Source: Amycolatopsis eburnea
Lineage (GTDB): Bacteria > Actinomycetota > Actinomycetes > Mycobacteriales > Pseudonocardiaceae
Length of the DNA stretch: 64,000 nt
Assembly (NCBI RefSeq): GCF_003937945.1
Contig: NZ_RSEC01000060.1
Location: 124,001 to 188,000 of the forward strand
Direction of reading: 5' to 3'
Part shown: piece by piece, positions 34,729-43,821 of the stretch
Numbering within the stretch: position 1 is the stretch's first letter
Layout: the number at the start of each line of letters is the position of its first letter
Notes under the pieces: generated by a model
The model's input: the letters and a program-made list of their open reading frames with translations, nothing else
What the model was told of the DNA's origin: nothing
The model's database searches: none
Program-made: the position numbers and the translations under genes

Positions 34729-35202
34729 ATGCGCGACGTTTCTTCGGCTGGGAACCAGCCTGTCACCTCGCTCTTCGCCCTGCCGCCCGTGGTGCCGCGC
34801 GGAAGCCGCTACGCGCAGCTCGGCATCGCGCCGGAAGCGACGGCCGCCGAGGTCCGGGCGGCGACCGACCGGTACGTCGCCCGGCTGAAGGCGGCCGGTG
34901 CGGGTGACGACGCGATCGCCGAGGCGAACGCGCTCGGCCTGGAGAAGCCCGGCGCCAGGGCCGCGTACGACGCGGAACACCCGCCGCTGGCGTTGCTGCG
35001 GCTGGAACCCGCCTGGGACCGGGTTTTCGACGATCGGGCGACCAGCCTCGCCGCACTGCGCCGCGAGCTCGAACGCTTCCTGCTCGACGCCGGGGAGGTG
35101 GTCCACCACCCGGACGACACGACCCGGACGGACTTCACCGCGGACTTCCGGCCGACCCCGCTGCTCGACGGCGAGCGGCCGGGCGACCGCGCCCACGAAT
35201 GA
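34729..35202 (+). CDS. J-like domain protein without HPD motif
   Basis: 157 residues from ATG 34729 (a TTG at 34702 is in frame). Residues ~27-85 resemble a J domain in order: RYAQLGIAPEATAAEVRAAT, a second helix, then EANALGLEKPGARAAYDAEH, matching the LGV..A...I and A...L.....R..YD pattern. The HPD tripeptide that activates Hsp70 is absent: the helix II/III turn reads VARLKAAGAGDDA. It is thus a J-like (type IV) protein and may bind the adjacent Hsp70 without stimulating it. It is the first gene of the eight-gene operon. The C-terminal 70 residues are helical and acidic. Confidence 0.7.
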   Translation: MRDVSSAGNQPVTSLFALPPVVPRGSRYAQLGIAPEATAAEVRAATDRYVARLKAAGAGDDAIAEANALGLEKPGARAAYDAEHPPLALLRLEPAWDRVFDDRATSLAALRRELERFLLDAGEVVHHPDDTTRTDFTADFRPTPLLDGERPGDRAHE

Positions 35203-35211
35203 CCGGAGACC

Positions 35212-37101
35212 ATGAACGAGAACCTGCACCGAGTCGTCGGCATCGACCTCGGCACGACGTACTCCGCCGTCGCGATGTTCGACATCGACGAGGACACCGC
35301 GACGATCGTTCCCGACCGCACGCTCAGCCCGGAAGCCGACACCACCCCGTCGGTGGTCGGCTTCGACCCGCAGGAAGGCCGGGTGGTCGTCGGTGCCGAG
35401 GCGAAGCGGGCGATGTCGCTGCCGGGGCGCGGCCGGAACACGATCATCGAGATCAAGCGCGAGATGGGTGTGGTCTTCACCGAAGAGACGCTCAAGCGCT
35501 TCGGTGCCGACGGCACGTCGTTCCGCGAGGGCGACCCGTTGCGCGTGCGGCTGCACGGCGAGTGGCTCCGGCCGCAGGAGGTCAGCGCCCTGGTGCTGAT
35601 GCGGATGAAGGAGATCGCCGAACGCGAGCTCGGCGGCGGCGTGCACGACGCGGTGATCACCGTGCCCGCTTACTTCACCGAACGGCAGAAGAAAGCCACC
35701 GAGGAAGCGGCGCTGCTGGCGGGCCTGCACCCGCGCCAGCTGATCCCGGAGCCCACCGCCGCGGCGATCGCGTACGGGGTGGACAGCGCCGAGGAGCGAC
35801 CGCGGATCTACCTCGTCTTCGACCTCGGCGGCGGCACGTTCGACGTGTCGATCATCGAGACCAGGGACCGGAAGATCTCCGTGCTGGCCACCGCGGGCGA
35901 CGCCCGGCTGGGCGGCGGGGACTTCGACGCGGCCGTCGCGGACTGGCTGGGTGAACAGACCGGCCGCACGTCCCCGAGCGCCGACGAGCGCATGCAGCTG
36001 CTGGCCGCCGCGGAGCAAGCCAAGCGCGAGCTGTCCGTGCGCGAGACGACCACGATCGACCTCGGCGACGGCACCCCGGCCGTCGAACTCGACCGCGCCC
36101 GGTTCAACGCCTTGATCAAGGAACCGCTCGACCGGTCCCTCAAGAAGGTGATCGAGGCGCGGGAAATGACGAGGCCCAGCCCGGCGGAACCACCGGTGGA
36201 CCCGGACGCGGTCCTGCTGGTCGGCGGCTCGACCCGCATCCGGCTCGTGCGGGACATGCTGGCGGAGCACTTCGGGAAGGGCGACGACTTCGTCCGCGCC
36301 GACGGCGACCCCGACACCCTGGTCGCCAGGGGTGCCGCGATGCTCGCCCGCCGCTTCGCGCCGTCGGACTCCTTCGACCTCGACCGCCGTCCGGCGGGTC
36401 TGCGCGAGTCCGACGGGGACGAGCTGGACATCAGGCTCATCACCGAGCACACCCTGGGCGTCGGCGTCCAGGACGGCAAGTGCGAGCCGATGATCAAGCG
36501 CGGCGCGAAGATCCCGAACCACGGGCAGAAGCGCTTCACCAACCAGAAGGACTCCGAGAACGTCGAGGTGCCCATCTACCAGGGCGAGTCGGACCTCGTG
36601 TTCGACAACACCCGGGTCGGCACGATCGTCCTCGACAAGATCGAGCCGCGCGAAGCCGGGTACCACCAGTTCGACATCACGTTCAAGCTCGACGTCAACG
36701 GGTTGCTCGAAGTGAAGGTGTTCCACGCCAACGCGGGCCGCGAGTACGAGGCGACGTTCCGGCAGGGCACCAGCATCGGCAAGATCGACATGCTGGCCGA
36801 AAGCAGGAGCCGGCTGCTGCGGCTGCGCCGGCCGCGCACCGAGGCCGAGCCGAGCCGGACCGACCCGGCGGCGGAGCCGTCCACCTTCGCCCTTCCCCTG
36901 CCCGTGGAGCTGGCACCCGACGCCGTGCCCGCCGAGTTCCGGCGGCTGTTCCGCAAGGTCACCGCGTGGACCTCGGACCACGAGGCGCCGGAGGACCTCA
37001 CCGCCGCGCTGCGCGAGTTCACGGAGGCGGTGCGCACGGGTGCCCGGCTGGACGACCTCGCCGACCGCCTCGAGGACGTCTATGACCGCGCCCGGCGATG
37101 A
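35212..37101 (+). CDS. Hsp70-family ATPase of the TIR/TPR operon
   Basis: 629 residues. The actin-like ATPase signatures are intact: GIDLGTTYSAVAMFD, VFDLGGGTFDVSII and LLVGGSTRIRLV. The substrate-binding part (EHTLGVGVQDGKCEPMIKRG, FDITFKLDVNGLLEVKVF) is recognisable, but the lid is replaced by an Arg-rich linker and a ~100-residue helical end, so it is not a housekeeping DnaK. It starts with ATG 10 bases after the J-like gene. Its end overlaps the next gene by 20 bases. Probably an ATP-driven switch that senses unfolded or foreign protein and controls the TPR/TIR partners; this role is inferred from context. Confidence 0.88.
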   Translation: MNENLHRVVGIDLGTTYSAVAMFDIDEDTATIVPDRTLSPEADTTPSVVGFDPQEGRVVVGAEAKRAMSLPGRGRNTIIEIKREMGVVFTEETLKRFGADGTSFREGDPLRVRLHGEWLRPQEVSALVLMRMKEIAERELGGGVHDAVITVPAYFTERQKKATEEAALLAGLHPRQLIPEPTAAAIAYGVDSAEERPRIYLVFDLGGGTFDVSIIETRDRKISVLATAGDARLGGGDFDAAVADWLGEQTGRTSPSADERMQLLAAAEQAKRELSVRETTTIDLGDGTPAVELDRARFNALIKEPLDRSLKKVIEAREMTRPSPAEPPVDPDAVLLVGGSTRIRLVRDMLAEHFGKGDDFVRADGDPDTLVARGAAMLARRFAPSDSFDLDRRPAGLRESDGDELDIRLITEHTLGVGVQDGKCEPMIKRGAKIPNHGQKRFTNQKDSENVEVPIYQGESDLVFDNTRVGTIVLDKIEPREAGYHQFDITFKLDVNGLLEVKVFHANAGREYEATFRQGTSIGKIDMLAESRSRLLRLRRPRTEAEPSRTDPAAEPSTFALPLPVELAPDAVPAEFRRLFRKVTAWTSDHEAPEDLTAALREFTEAVRTGARLDDLADRLEDVYDRARR

Positions 37102-38593
37102 GCCCGTCCAGCTGATCGCCCAGGAGCTCGACGCCGAGTACGTCGGCGTCGGCAGGCGCGGCACGCTGTACCGCGCGCCGGCCCGGCGGCGCTGGTATCG
37201 GCTGATCCCGCGCGCCGAGCTGAGCGCGGACCACCGCGACGAGCTCAAACGCTGGCAGCACCGGCCGGCCGGCGCCGGTCTCGCCCCCGTCGTGCCCGCC
37301 GACCCGGCGGGCGACCAGCAACGGCTCGGCGGCCGCTGGTACCAGGTGGTCTGCTACGAGTCCGGGGCGCGGCGCGGGCTCGCCGACGCCATCGCCGATC
37401 CGGACCCGGCCCGGCGCGTCGACGCGGTCGTCGCCGCGCTGCGCGCGCTGCCCGGCTGGTGGGAGTCGCTCGGGCCGGGGCTGGTGCCGATGCCCGCCGA
37501 CATCGCGGTCACCGACGACGGGCCGGAGCTCCTGCCGCTGCCGCTCTGGGGCGCGCCGTCGTTCACGGAGCTGTTGAGCGGCCCGGAACGGGTGCTGCAC
37601 CTGGCCCCGGACGTGGCGCGCGGCCAGACCGCGGTCGGCCGGGAGGACGACCTGTTCGCGCTGGCGGTGGCCGCGTTGCGCAGCTTCGGCACCAGTCCCG
37701 ACGCCGACGCCGAACGGCTGCTGCACCGCGCGGCCTGCGCGGTGCCGCCGTCCGGGGAACGGCTCGACGGCAGGCTGCCGGTCTGGATGCGCCGCGTCGG
37801 CCCGATCCGGGCGGTGCTCGACGACCTGTGCGAGCTGACCACCGCGCCCCGGCGCGGCGACGTCGACGTCACGTGGCTCGCCGACCGGTTGCAGCGCGCC
37901 AGGGACGCCATGGACCCGCTGGCCGCGGTCCGGGCGCTGCGGAACGCGGGCGAGCCGGACCAGGCGCTGGCGCTGGCGCGCGCGGTGCTGGTCGACGATC
38001 CGCAGTACGACGTGCTGGTGCTCGCCGCCACGATCGCCTACCAGGACAACGCGGCACCGCTGGAGGCGCTGACCCTGCTCGACCGCGCGGTGGAAGCCGA
38101 CCCGGAGCGGGTCGAGGCGTACGCCGAGCAGATGTCGGTCATCGCCTTCGGCGAGCTGTGGACGATGGTGCTGTCACTGCTGTCCGACGCCATCGACGAC
38201 TCGTTCACGCGCCGGCTCGACACCACCGTGCAGACCGCGTTCCACCGGCTGCCGCACGCGTTGCGCAGCAAGCACTCCCCCGCGATGGCCAGCCACCTCA
38301 TCCGCCAGGGCAAGGTGCGCGAGGCGAACGCGTTCGTGCACAAGTGGCTCCACGACGGCGGAACGCTGACGTGGTGGCGGTTCGACCTGATGCTGGCCTA
38401 CGCCTCCACGTTCTGGCTGCTGGACCGCCGCCGCGAGGCCATCGAGGTCGGCGAAGTGCTGCGGCAGGGCCTGAAACGCGTGCGGGACAACGGTTCCGTG
38501 GAGACGGCCGCGATCGACCTGTACGAGCTGCTGCTCATGCAGCTCGAGGAGGAGATGAGGCAGGCGGACGAGTTCGGGGAGGAACAACGGTGA
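37082..38593 (+). CDS. Pseudokinase-like plus TPR-repeat protein
   Basis: 503 residues from ATG 37082, overlapping the Hsp70 gene. The first ~240 residues seem to be a degraded protein-kinase fold: a Gly-rich strand (YVGVGRRGTLYRAP), a position equal to the catalytic loop reading MPADIAVTDDGPELLPLP instead of HRDLKPxN/DFG, an APD segment (LHLAPDVARG) and DDLFALAVAALRSF where kinases have D.ysLG. No catalytic Asp set is present. The rest is helical TPR/TPR-like (AVRALRNAGEPDQALALARA, APLEALTLLDRAVEADPERV). The kinase relation is a pattern-level guess. It may be a scaffold that binds the chaperone and TIR partners. Confidence 0.6.
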   Translation: MTAPGDEPVQLIAQELDAEYVGVGRRGTLYRAPARRRWYRLIPRAELSADHRDELKRWQHRPAGAGLAPVVPADPAGDQQRLGGRWYQVVCYESGARRGLADAIADPDPARRVDAVVAALRALPGWWESLGPGLVPMPADIAVTDDGPELLPLPLWGAPSFTELLSGPERVLHLAPDVARGQTAVGREDDLFALAVAALRSFGTSPDADAERLLHRAACAVPPSGERLDGRLPVWMRRVGPIRAVLDDLCELTTAPRRGDVDVTWLADRLQRARDAMDPLAAVRALRNAGEPDQALALARAVLVDDPQYDVLVLAATIAYQDNAAPLEALTLLDRAVEADPERVEAYAEQMSVIAFGELWTMVLSLLSDAIDDSFTRRLDTTVQTAFHRLPHALRSKHSPAMASHLIRQGKVREANAFVHKWLHDGGTLTWWRFDLMLAYASTFWLLDRRREAIEVGEVLRQGLKRVRDNGSVETAAIDLYELLLMQLEEEMRQADEFGEEQR

Positions 38594-40194
38594 ACGCGGC
38601 GCTGATCGTGGTGTGCGCCCTCCTGCTCGCGGTGTGCCTGGTGGGCGCCTGGTACTTCCTCGTCGCCGTACCGAGCCGCTGGCGGGTGCCGCTGCACGAG
38701 GCGCTGGCGATCCTCGGGCGCGACCGGCACGAGCGGGTGGACCTGGAGACCGCCGACCGGCTGCTCGACCAGGCGATGAACGCCGGGCCGCGCGGCCGCG
38801 ACCTCGCCGACACGCGGTTCGCGCACGCGTTCGTCCGCGCGATGCTCGGCACCTTCCAGTCCGACCGGTACTGGGCCGCCGCCACCGCGGTCGACAGCCT
38901 GGCCACCGCTTCCGGGCACGACCCCGCCGGCGCGCACCTCGCGGTGTGGTTGCAGCACAAGCTGGAACGCCACGAACGCGCGGTCGAGCTCTACCGCGAG
39001 CACGAGGCCGTGCTCGCCGGACGGCCGGGCGCCCGCACCGCCGCCGCGGCGTCGCACCTGCACCTGGCGGGCGCGCACTGGCGGCGGCGGGAGACCGACG
39101 AGGCCATGCACCACTTCGACCGCGTCCGCGACCTGGGTGTGCTGACCGGCGAGATCCCGAAGGCCGCCGGGAACCTCCACGTCCTCAAGGGCATCCAGCT
39201 GTTCTTCGACCACCGGCACGCCGACGCCCGCGCGGCGTTCGAAGCCGCCCGTGACCGCGCCACCGAACGCGAGCAGAGCACCGTCGAGGCGGAACTCGGC
39301 CTGCTCGCGTGCGAGTGGGAGACGGCTGCCCCGCAGGAGCTCGACGGGCAGCTGACGCGGATCGCCGAAAACCTGGACGCGGACCGGGACGCGGACGAGG
39401 AGTACCGCGAGCAGCTGGGTACCGCGCTGATGCTGCTCCGGCTGACGACGCTGCTGCGGCGCTGGGCCGGACGGCCCGCCGAATCCGGCGCCCCGGGCTC
39501 CGACGACCGCCAGGAGCTGGCGGACCGGGTCAACGACCTGATCGAGGCCGACGAGGAGCTGGGTGACCCGTTCCTGGTCGAAGGACTGATCTGGTACTAC
39601 TTCGCGGCCAACGAGGGCGAGCGCGACACGGCACTCGCGATTCTCGAGCGGGGCATGGGCCTGCAGGGCGCCAAGGCGATCGCCGTGCCCGAGGTGCTGG
39701 AGCTGGTGGAGAAGGAACGCGCGCTCGGCGGGCAGGGCGACGCGCTGTCGCGGTTCCTGCGGCTGGTGCACGAGTTCCTCGCCGACCCCGCCGTACCCAC
39801 CCGGCACCGCGACGAGCTCCGCTCGCTGCGTGACCAGTTCGCCCGCTACGCCGACGACCTCGGCGAGGACCTGGCGCTGCCGCAGCGCCCCGACTCGCCC
39901 GAGGAGCTGCGGCAGCGGATCGACGCGATGCGCCGCCGCATCGAGCTGATCATCTACCCCCGCCTGCGCGACCTGCCCGACGACGCCCCCGCCCGGGTCG
40001 TGCTGCGGGAGCGGCTGACGGAGCTGGACGAGGTCGCCGAACTGTTCGCCGCGCAGGCCGAGGCACTGCACCAGAGCGAGCACCAGCTCGTGATCACGAC
40101 CGGAGAGTTCCTGCTGCCGCAGGAGGAATGGGGCCACGGCCATGGGGCTGCCGACAGCGTGGGTGCGGATGTGGAATCGGTCCGGGAAGCGTGA
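38590..40194 (+). CDS. Membrane-anchored TPR protein
   Basis: 534 residues from a GTG that overlaps the previous stop (GTGA). Residues 4-26 are one membrane helix (ALIVVCALLLAVCLVGAWYF), the rest cytoplasmic and almost entirely helical: RYWAAATAVDSLATASG, HLHLAGAHWRRRETDEAMHH, HADARAAFEAARDRATEREQ. TPR-like hairpins fill 80-400, and a coiled coil lies near 440-520. It probably holds the complex at the cytoplasmic membrane. Function is inferred from the operon. Confidence 0.75.
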   Translation: MNAALIVVCALLLAVCLVGAWYFLVAVPSRWRVPLHEALAILGRDRHERVDLETADRLLDQAMNAGPRGRDLADTRFAHAFVRAMLGTFQSDRYWAAATAVDSLATASGHDPAGAHLAVWLQHKLERHERAVELYREHEAVLAGRPGARTAAAASHLHLAGAHWRRRETDEAMHHFDRVRDLGVLTGEIPKAAGNLHVLKGIQLFFDHRHADARAAFEAARDRATEREQSTVEAELGLLACEWETAAPQELDGQLTRIAENLDADRDADEEYREQLGTALMLLRLTTLLRRWAGRPAESGAPGSDDRQELADRVNDLIEADEELGDPFLVEGLIWYYFAANEGERDTALAILERGMGLQGAKAIAVPEVLELVEKERALGGQGDALSRFLRLVHEFLADPAVPTRHRDELRSLRDQFARYADDLGEDLALPQRPDSPEELRQRIDAMRRRIELIIYPRLRDLPDDAPARVVLRERLTELDEVAELFAAQAEALHQSEHQLVITTGEFLLPQEEWGHGHGAADSVGADVESVREA

Positions 40195-40414
40195 CGGGCG
40201 ACCGGGACTCGACCGCGAACGGCTCGTGGCGCTGCTGCCCGAGGTGGAGTACCGCAGGGCGCCGGACGAGCAGCAGCTGTTCGACGAAGCCTCCCTGCCC
40301 GCCTCGCTGCCGCTGATGCTGAAGCTCGACCAGGAGACCGAGTACCTGCTCTGCCGCGAGGTCGCCGAACGCGCGCTCGGTTCCGTGCCGGAGCCCGACT
40401 CGCTGCCCGGCTGA
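40142..40414 (+). CDS. Small 90-residue protein of the Hsp70/TIR operon
   Basis: Not recognised. 90 residues from ATG 40142, overlapping the end of the previous gene by 53 bases; an internal ATG at 40169 is an alternative start that would shorten the overlap. Its C-terminal half is acidic and helical (LPASLPLMLKLDQETEYLLC, REVAERALGSVPE). No signal or membrane segment. Position suggests an adaptor or immunity-like partner. Confidence 0.6.
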   Translation: MGLPTAWVRMWNRSGKRDGRPGLDRERLVALLPEVEYRRAPDEQQLFDEASLPASLPLMLKLDQETEYLLCREVAERALGSVPEPDSLPG

Positions 40415-40444
40415 CGCCCACCACGCCCGCCGGGAAGGACGACG

Positions 40445-42091
40445 ATGACCGACGACCGGGCCCAGCGCGACACGCCCGCACTGCCGCACCAGCCGCTGCG
40501 GCTGCCCGACCTTTCGGCGCCTGCCTTCGGCGGCACCGACCTCGGCGAGCACTTCCGCCGGCTGGAGGAGATCACGCGGCGGCGCGCCGACCGGGGCGCG
40601 GCGCCGTCGACCCTCTTCCTGCCCGACTTCGTCACCCTGGCCGCCGAGGACTCGCTCGACCTCGGCGACCTCGGGGAGGACCTGCTCGAAGACGCCCGCG
40701 CCAACATCGCGCGCGGCGAGTACGCCCTCGCGCTGGAGCAGCTCGCGGAGTTCCTGGCGCTCTCCCCCGGCCGGGCCGAGGCACGCTACCTGCAGGCGTA
40801 CTGCCACTACCGGCTCGGCGACCTGATGACGGCGCTGGAGATCACGCTGCCGATGCGGCGTGAGCGGCTGGACGATCCCGCTGTGCGCCAGGGTGTGCTC
40901 GACCTGCGGGCCACGCTGTGCGACGCGCTGACGCCCGTGGAGGTCGGCACCTTCCTCGACACGCGCCACCGCGATCCGCGCGCCGCCGACGAGCGGCTCC
41001 GGCGGTTCATCGACGTCGCGCCGGAGCAGACCGAGCCGCCGTACCTGCTCGCGCTGCTGCAGGCGGTGGACGGCGACTACGTGTCGGCGTTCCACACCGC
41101 GCGCGACGCCGCCGGCCGAGCCGACGGCGACGTGGCGCACCTGCGGGCGCTCGCCGACGCGCTGGCCCTGCTGGCCGTGCGGCCGCTGACGAAGGACGTC
41201 GTGCGCGCGCTGTACGACGGCGCCTACCCACGCGCCCGCAAGGCGCTGGCGCGGCTGGACCGCCAGTGGCGTGAGCTGGAGACGCTGCGTGACCTCGACG
41301 GGTTCCTCGCCCAGCTGACCCGTTCCGCCCGCTCGGCGGCGAAACCGTTGCCCGCGCCCACCATCCCGGCCGAGCGCGCCACGCGGCTCTACGCGCTGAT
41401 CGCCGATCTGCACCGGGAGGAAGCGCTCGATCTGGTCGACGCCCGACGCTGGGCGGAGGCGGAGCGGGTGCTGGCCGAGATCCTGCGCGTGGTGCCCGCC
41501 TACCCGCCGCCGAACCTCCTCTACGCGTTCTGCCTGCTGTCCCAGGGCAAGGAGCCGGAGCGGGCCATCGCCGCCGCCGAGGTCGCCGCCCGCGACCCGG
41601 AGCTGCCGGAGGCGGCGGCGCTGCTGCGCACGGCCAAGCAGCTGCGGGAGGTGCTGGCCATCAACGCGGCGTTCGAAGAGCACAACAACGCCGTGCGGCG
41701 GGTCGGCTCGCCGCCGACCCGCGAGCAGCTGACCACCCTGCGCCGCACCATGGAACAGCTCCGGGGGCGCCTCCCCAAGCTGGAGGCGATGGCCACGACC
41801 AACGACAGCACGAGGCGCGTGCGCGAGCTGAGGCAGGCCGTGACGAGGCAGGTGCGGGAGATCGACCTGGCACTGGCCGACCTGGAGGTCTCCGAGCTGG
41901 TCGGCCGGTTCAACGAGTGGGCGCAGCAGCTGACGCTCGGCCGGCCGATCGGCCTAGCCGGCCATTCGCACCAGGTGGAGGGCGAGCTGATCGCCGCGGA
42001 GGCGGAGCGGCTGAAGGCCACGCACCCGCACGCCCGGCAGCTCCTGCAGCAAATGATCAACGGCGTCGACCGCGCCTGGCGCTTCCGGTGA
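40445..42091 (+). CDS. TPR-repeat protein
   Basis: 548 residues, ATG with a GGAAGGACGACG leader. Helical repeats: NIARGEYALALEQLAEFLAL, RAEARYLQAYCHYRLGDLMT, LVDARRWAEAERVLAEILRV, then a long C-terminal coiled coil (TTLRRTMEQLRGRLPKLEAM, RRVRELRQAVTRQVREIDLA). No catalytic motif and no membrane segment. Likely a protein-protein scaffold in the same complex. Confidence 0.75.
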   Translation: MTDDRAQRDTPALPHQPLRLPDLSAPAFGGTDLGEHFRRLEEITRRRADRGAAPSTLFLPDFVTLAAEDSLDLGDLGEDLLEDARANIARGEYALALEQLAEFLALSPGRAEARYLQAYCHYRLGDLMTALEITLPMRRERLDDPAVRQGVLDLRATLCDALTPVEVGTFLDTRHRDPRAADERLRRFIDVAPEQTEPPYLLALLQAVDGDYVSAFHTARDAAGRADGDVAHLRALADALALLAVRPLTKDVVRALYDGAYPRARKALARLDRQWRELETLRDLDGFLAQLTRSARSAAKPLPAPTIPAERATRLYALIADLHREEALDLVDARRWAEAERVLAEILRVVPAYPPPNLLYAFCLLSQGKEPERAIAAAEVAARDPELPEAAALLRTAKQLREVLAINAAFEEHNNAVRRVGSPPTREQLTTLRRTMEQLRGRLPKLEAMATTNDSTRRVRELRQAVTRQVREIDLALADLEVSELVGRFNEWAQQLTLGRPIGLAGHSHQVEGELIAAEAERLKATHPHARQLLQQMINGVDRAWRFR

Positions 42092-42102
42092 GGGGGCAGC
42101 AG

Positions 42103-43821
42103 ATGACCGAGCCCGACAGCCACGACGGGTGGGACGTCTTCATCAGCTACGCGCGTGAGGACTACCAGAAAGCCAGAGACCTCGCGGACAGCCTGCACAA
42201 GTGCATCACGTCCCGGGGCGTGCCGCCCCGAATCTTCATCGACGTCGACCGGGAGGGCCTGCCGCCGGGCGTGGACTGGGAGCAGTACATCGAGGCGGCG
42301 CTGCCCCGCTCCCGGTTCTTCGTCGCCCTCTACTCGCTGCGCTACTTCGCCAAGAACGTCTGCCTGTTCGAGCTGCAGCGCGCGGTCGACCTCACCAAAG
42401 CGGGCACGGTCGGGTTCATCCCGGTGCTGATGGAAGAGGCGGCCAAGGACAAGATCTGGTTCACCGCCAGCAAGTACAACTGGGTCGCGGTCACCCACCC
42501 GAACTGGTTCGAGACCCTGCGGGACGCGCTGGGCCTGCGTCCCTCGCCGAGCAGCAGGCAGCTGCGGTTCGAAGCACCCGTGCCCGACGCCGTGGTCAAC
42601 CACACCCTCCCCACGGTCCGGGTGTCGGTCGGCGGCGCGCACGGGGCCGCGGTGCCGGCGAGCGGCGAGCCGATCTCGCTCACCACCGTGCCGCCCGGCT
42701 CCGGCCTCAACGGCACGCTGGTCGTCCCGACCGTGCACGGCACGGCGACGTTCGCCGACCTGTCGTTCCGCCGCGCGGTCGAGTCCGTCCGGCTGCGGGC
42801 GGAGGCACCCGGCTGCGAACCCGTCGAGACCGCGCCGATCCAGGTGAGCCCGCCCGCGCCGCAACCGAGCGGCCCGGACCGCGTGCACCCGCGGCTGCCC
42901 GCGAGCGGCCGCCAGGCGTTCTTCCCCGGCGGGCGGCACGTCGCCGTGCTCGACGGCGCGGACCTGTCCGTCCACGCCCTCGGCGAACCGGACCGCGTCC
43001 TGGGCACCGCGCGCCTCGCCGCGCGTCCCCGGCTGTGGGCACGCGGCAGCAGCCACCTCGCCGTCGCCGACTGGACCGGCCGGGTCGTGGTGGCCGCACC
43101 CGACGGGCGCACCCGCACGGTGGACCTCGCCCGCTCGCCCGGTCTCGCCGTGCCGGGGGCGCTGGCGTTCGACGGGGACACGCCGCTCGTCGGCATGTGG
43201 AACGGCACCGTCTGGTCGCTCGCGGACGAGGAACCCGAGACCGTGCTGGAGCACCGCGCGGGCGTGCAGCTGCTGGCGGTCGACAGCGGCGGACGGCTGC
43301 TGGCCGGGGATCTCGACGGCGTGCTGACGGTGTACGCCGAGAACCGCGCCCGCGCCGAGTACCCGCTGGAACGGCTGCTGCTGGGCATCCACCACGGGCC
43401 GGGCTGCACGTTGATCGTGGGCGAGCACCACATCTACCGCCTCGACAGCGGAGCCGGCCGGCCCCTGGTCGTCGACCTGCCCGTGCAGCAGGTCTCCGAC
43501 GCGTGGGTCGGCCAGGACCTGTCGATCGTGCTCAACGACGAAGGCCTCGGGGTCTGCTTCGACGCCGAACTGGGTGTGCACCTGGGTTTCCGCACCGTGC
43601 CCGGTGCCCGGGTCGGGTCCGCTTCCCAGGACGGCAGGCTGGTCGTGTTCGAGTACCCGGACGGCTCGCACGTGCTGATGCAGGACGGCCGCATCGAGGT
43701 CACCTCGGCGTACCCGCTCGCGATCTCGCCGGACGGGCGGCTGGCGGCGACGTCGGACGGACGGGGCACGCTGATCCTGCCGGTGGACGAGCTGCGGACC
43801 GGCGCGGAGAAATCGGCATGA
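42103..43821 (+). CDS. TIR-domain effector with beta-propeller
   Basis: 572 residues, ATG 42103. TIR domain at ~10-145: DVFISYAREDYQKARDLADS, IFIDVDREGLPPG, FFVALYSLRYFAKNVCLFE; Glu 90 in CLFELQRA stands where NADase TIRs have their catalytic Glu. A short Ig-like domain follows (about 165-245), then beta-propeller-type strands (250-560; e.g. HVAVLDGADLSVHALGEPDR, LAVADWTGRVVVAAPDGRTR, ISPDGRLAATSDGRGTL). Bacterial TIR domains commonly consume NAD+ or make signalling nucleotides once clustered. The propeller would be the sensor or docking part. The stop overlaps the next ATG (ATGA). Confidence 0.85.
   Translation: MTEPDSHDGWDVFISYAREDYQKARDLADSLHKCITSRGVPPRIFIDVDREGLPPGVDWEQYIEAALPRSRFFVALYSLRYFAKNVCLFELQRAVDLTKAGTVGFIPVLMEEAAKDKIWFTASKYNWVAVTHPNWFETLRDALGLRPSPSSRQLRFEAPVPDAVVNHTLPTVRVSVGGAHGAAVPASGEPISLTTVPPGSGLNGTLVVPTVHGTATFADLSFRRAVESVRLRAEAPGCEPVETAPIQVSPPAPQPSGPDRVHPRLPASGRQAFFPGGRHVAVLDGADLSVHALGEPDRVLGTARLAARPRLWARGSSHLAVADWTGRVVVAAPDGRTRTVDLARSPGLAVPGALAFDGDTPLVGMWNGTVWSLADEEPETVLEHRAGVQLLAVDSGGRLLAGDLDGVLTVYAENRARAEYPLERLLLGIHHGPGCTLIVGEHHIYRLDSGAGRPLVVDLPVQQVSDAWVGQDLSIVLNDEGLGVCFDAELGVHLGFRTVPGARVGSASQDGRLVVFEYPDGSHVLMQDGRIEVTSAYPLAISPDGRLAATSDGRGTLILPVDELRTGAEKSA

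Noticed and set aside
38590..40194. Sec signal peptide on the membrane TPR protein
   Set aside because: The hydrophobic N-terminus has no cleavage motif and is followed directly by a long TPR region with cytoplasmic character; a membrane anchor is more likely.
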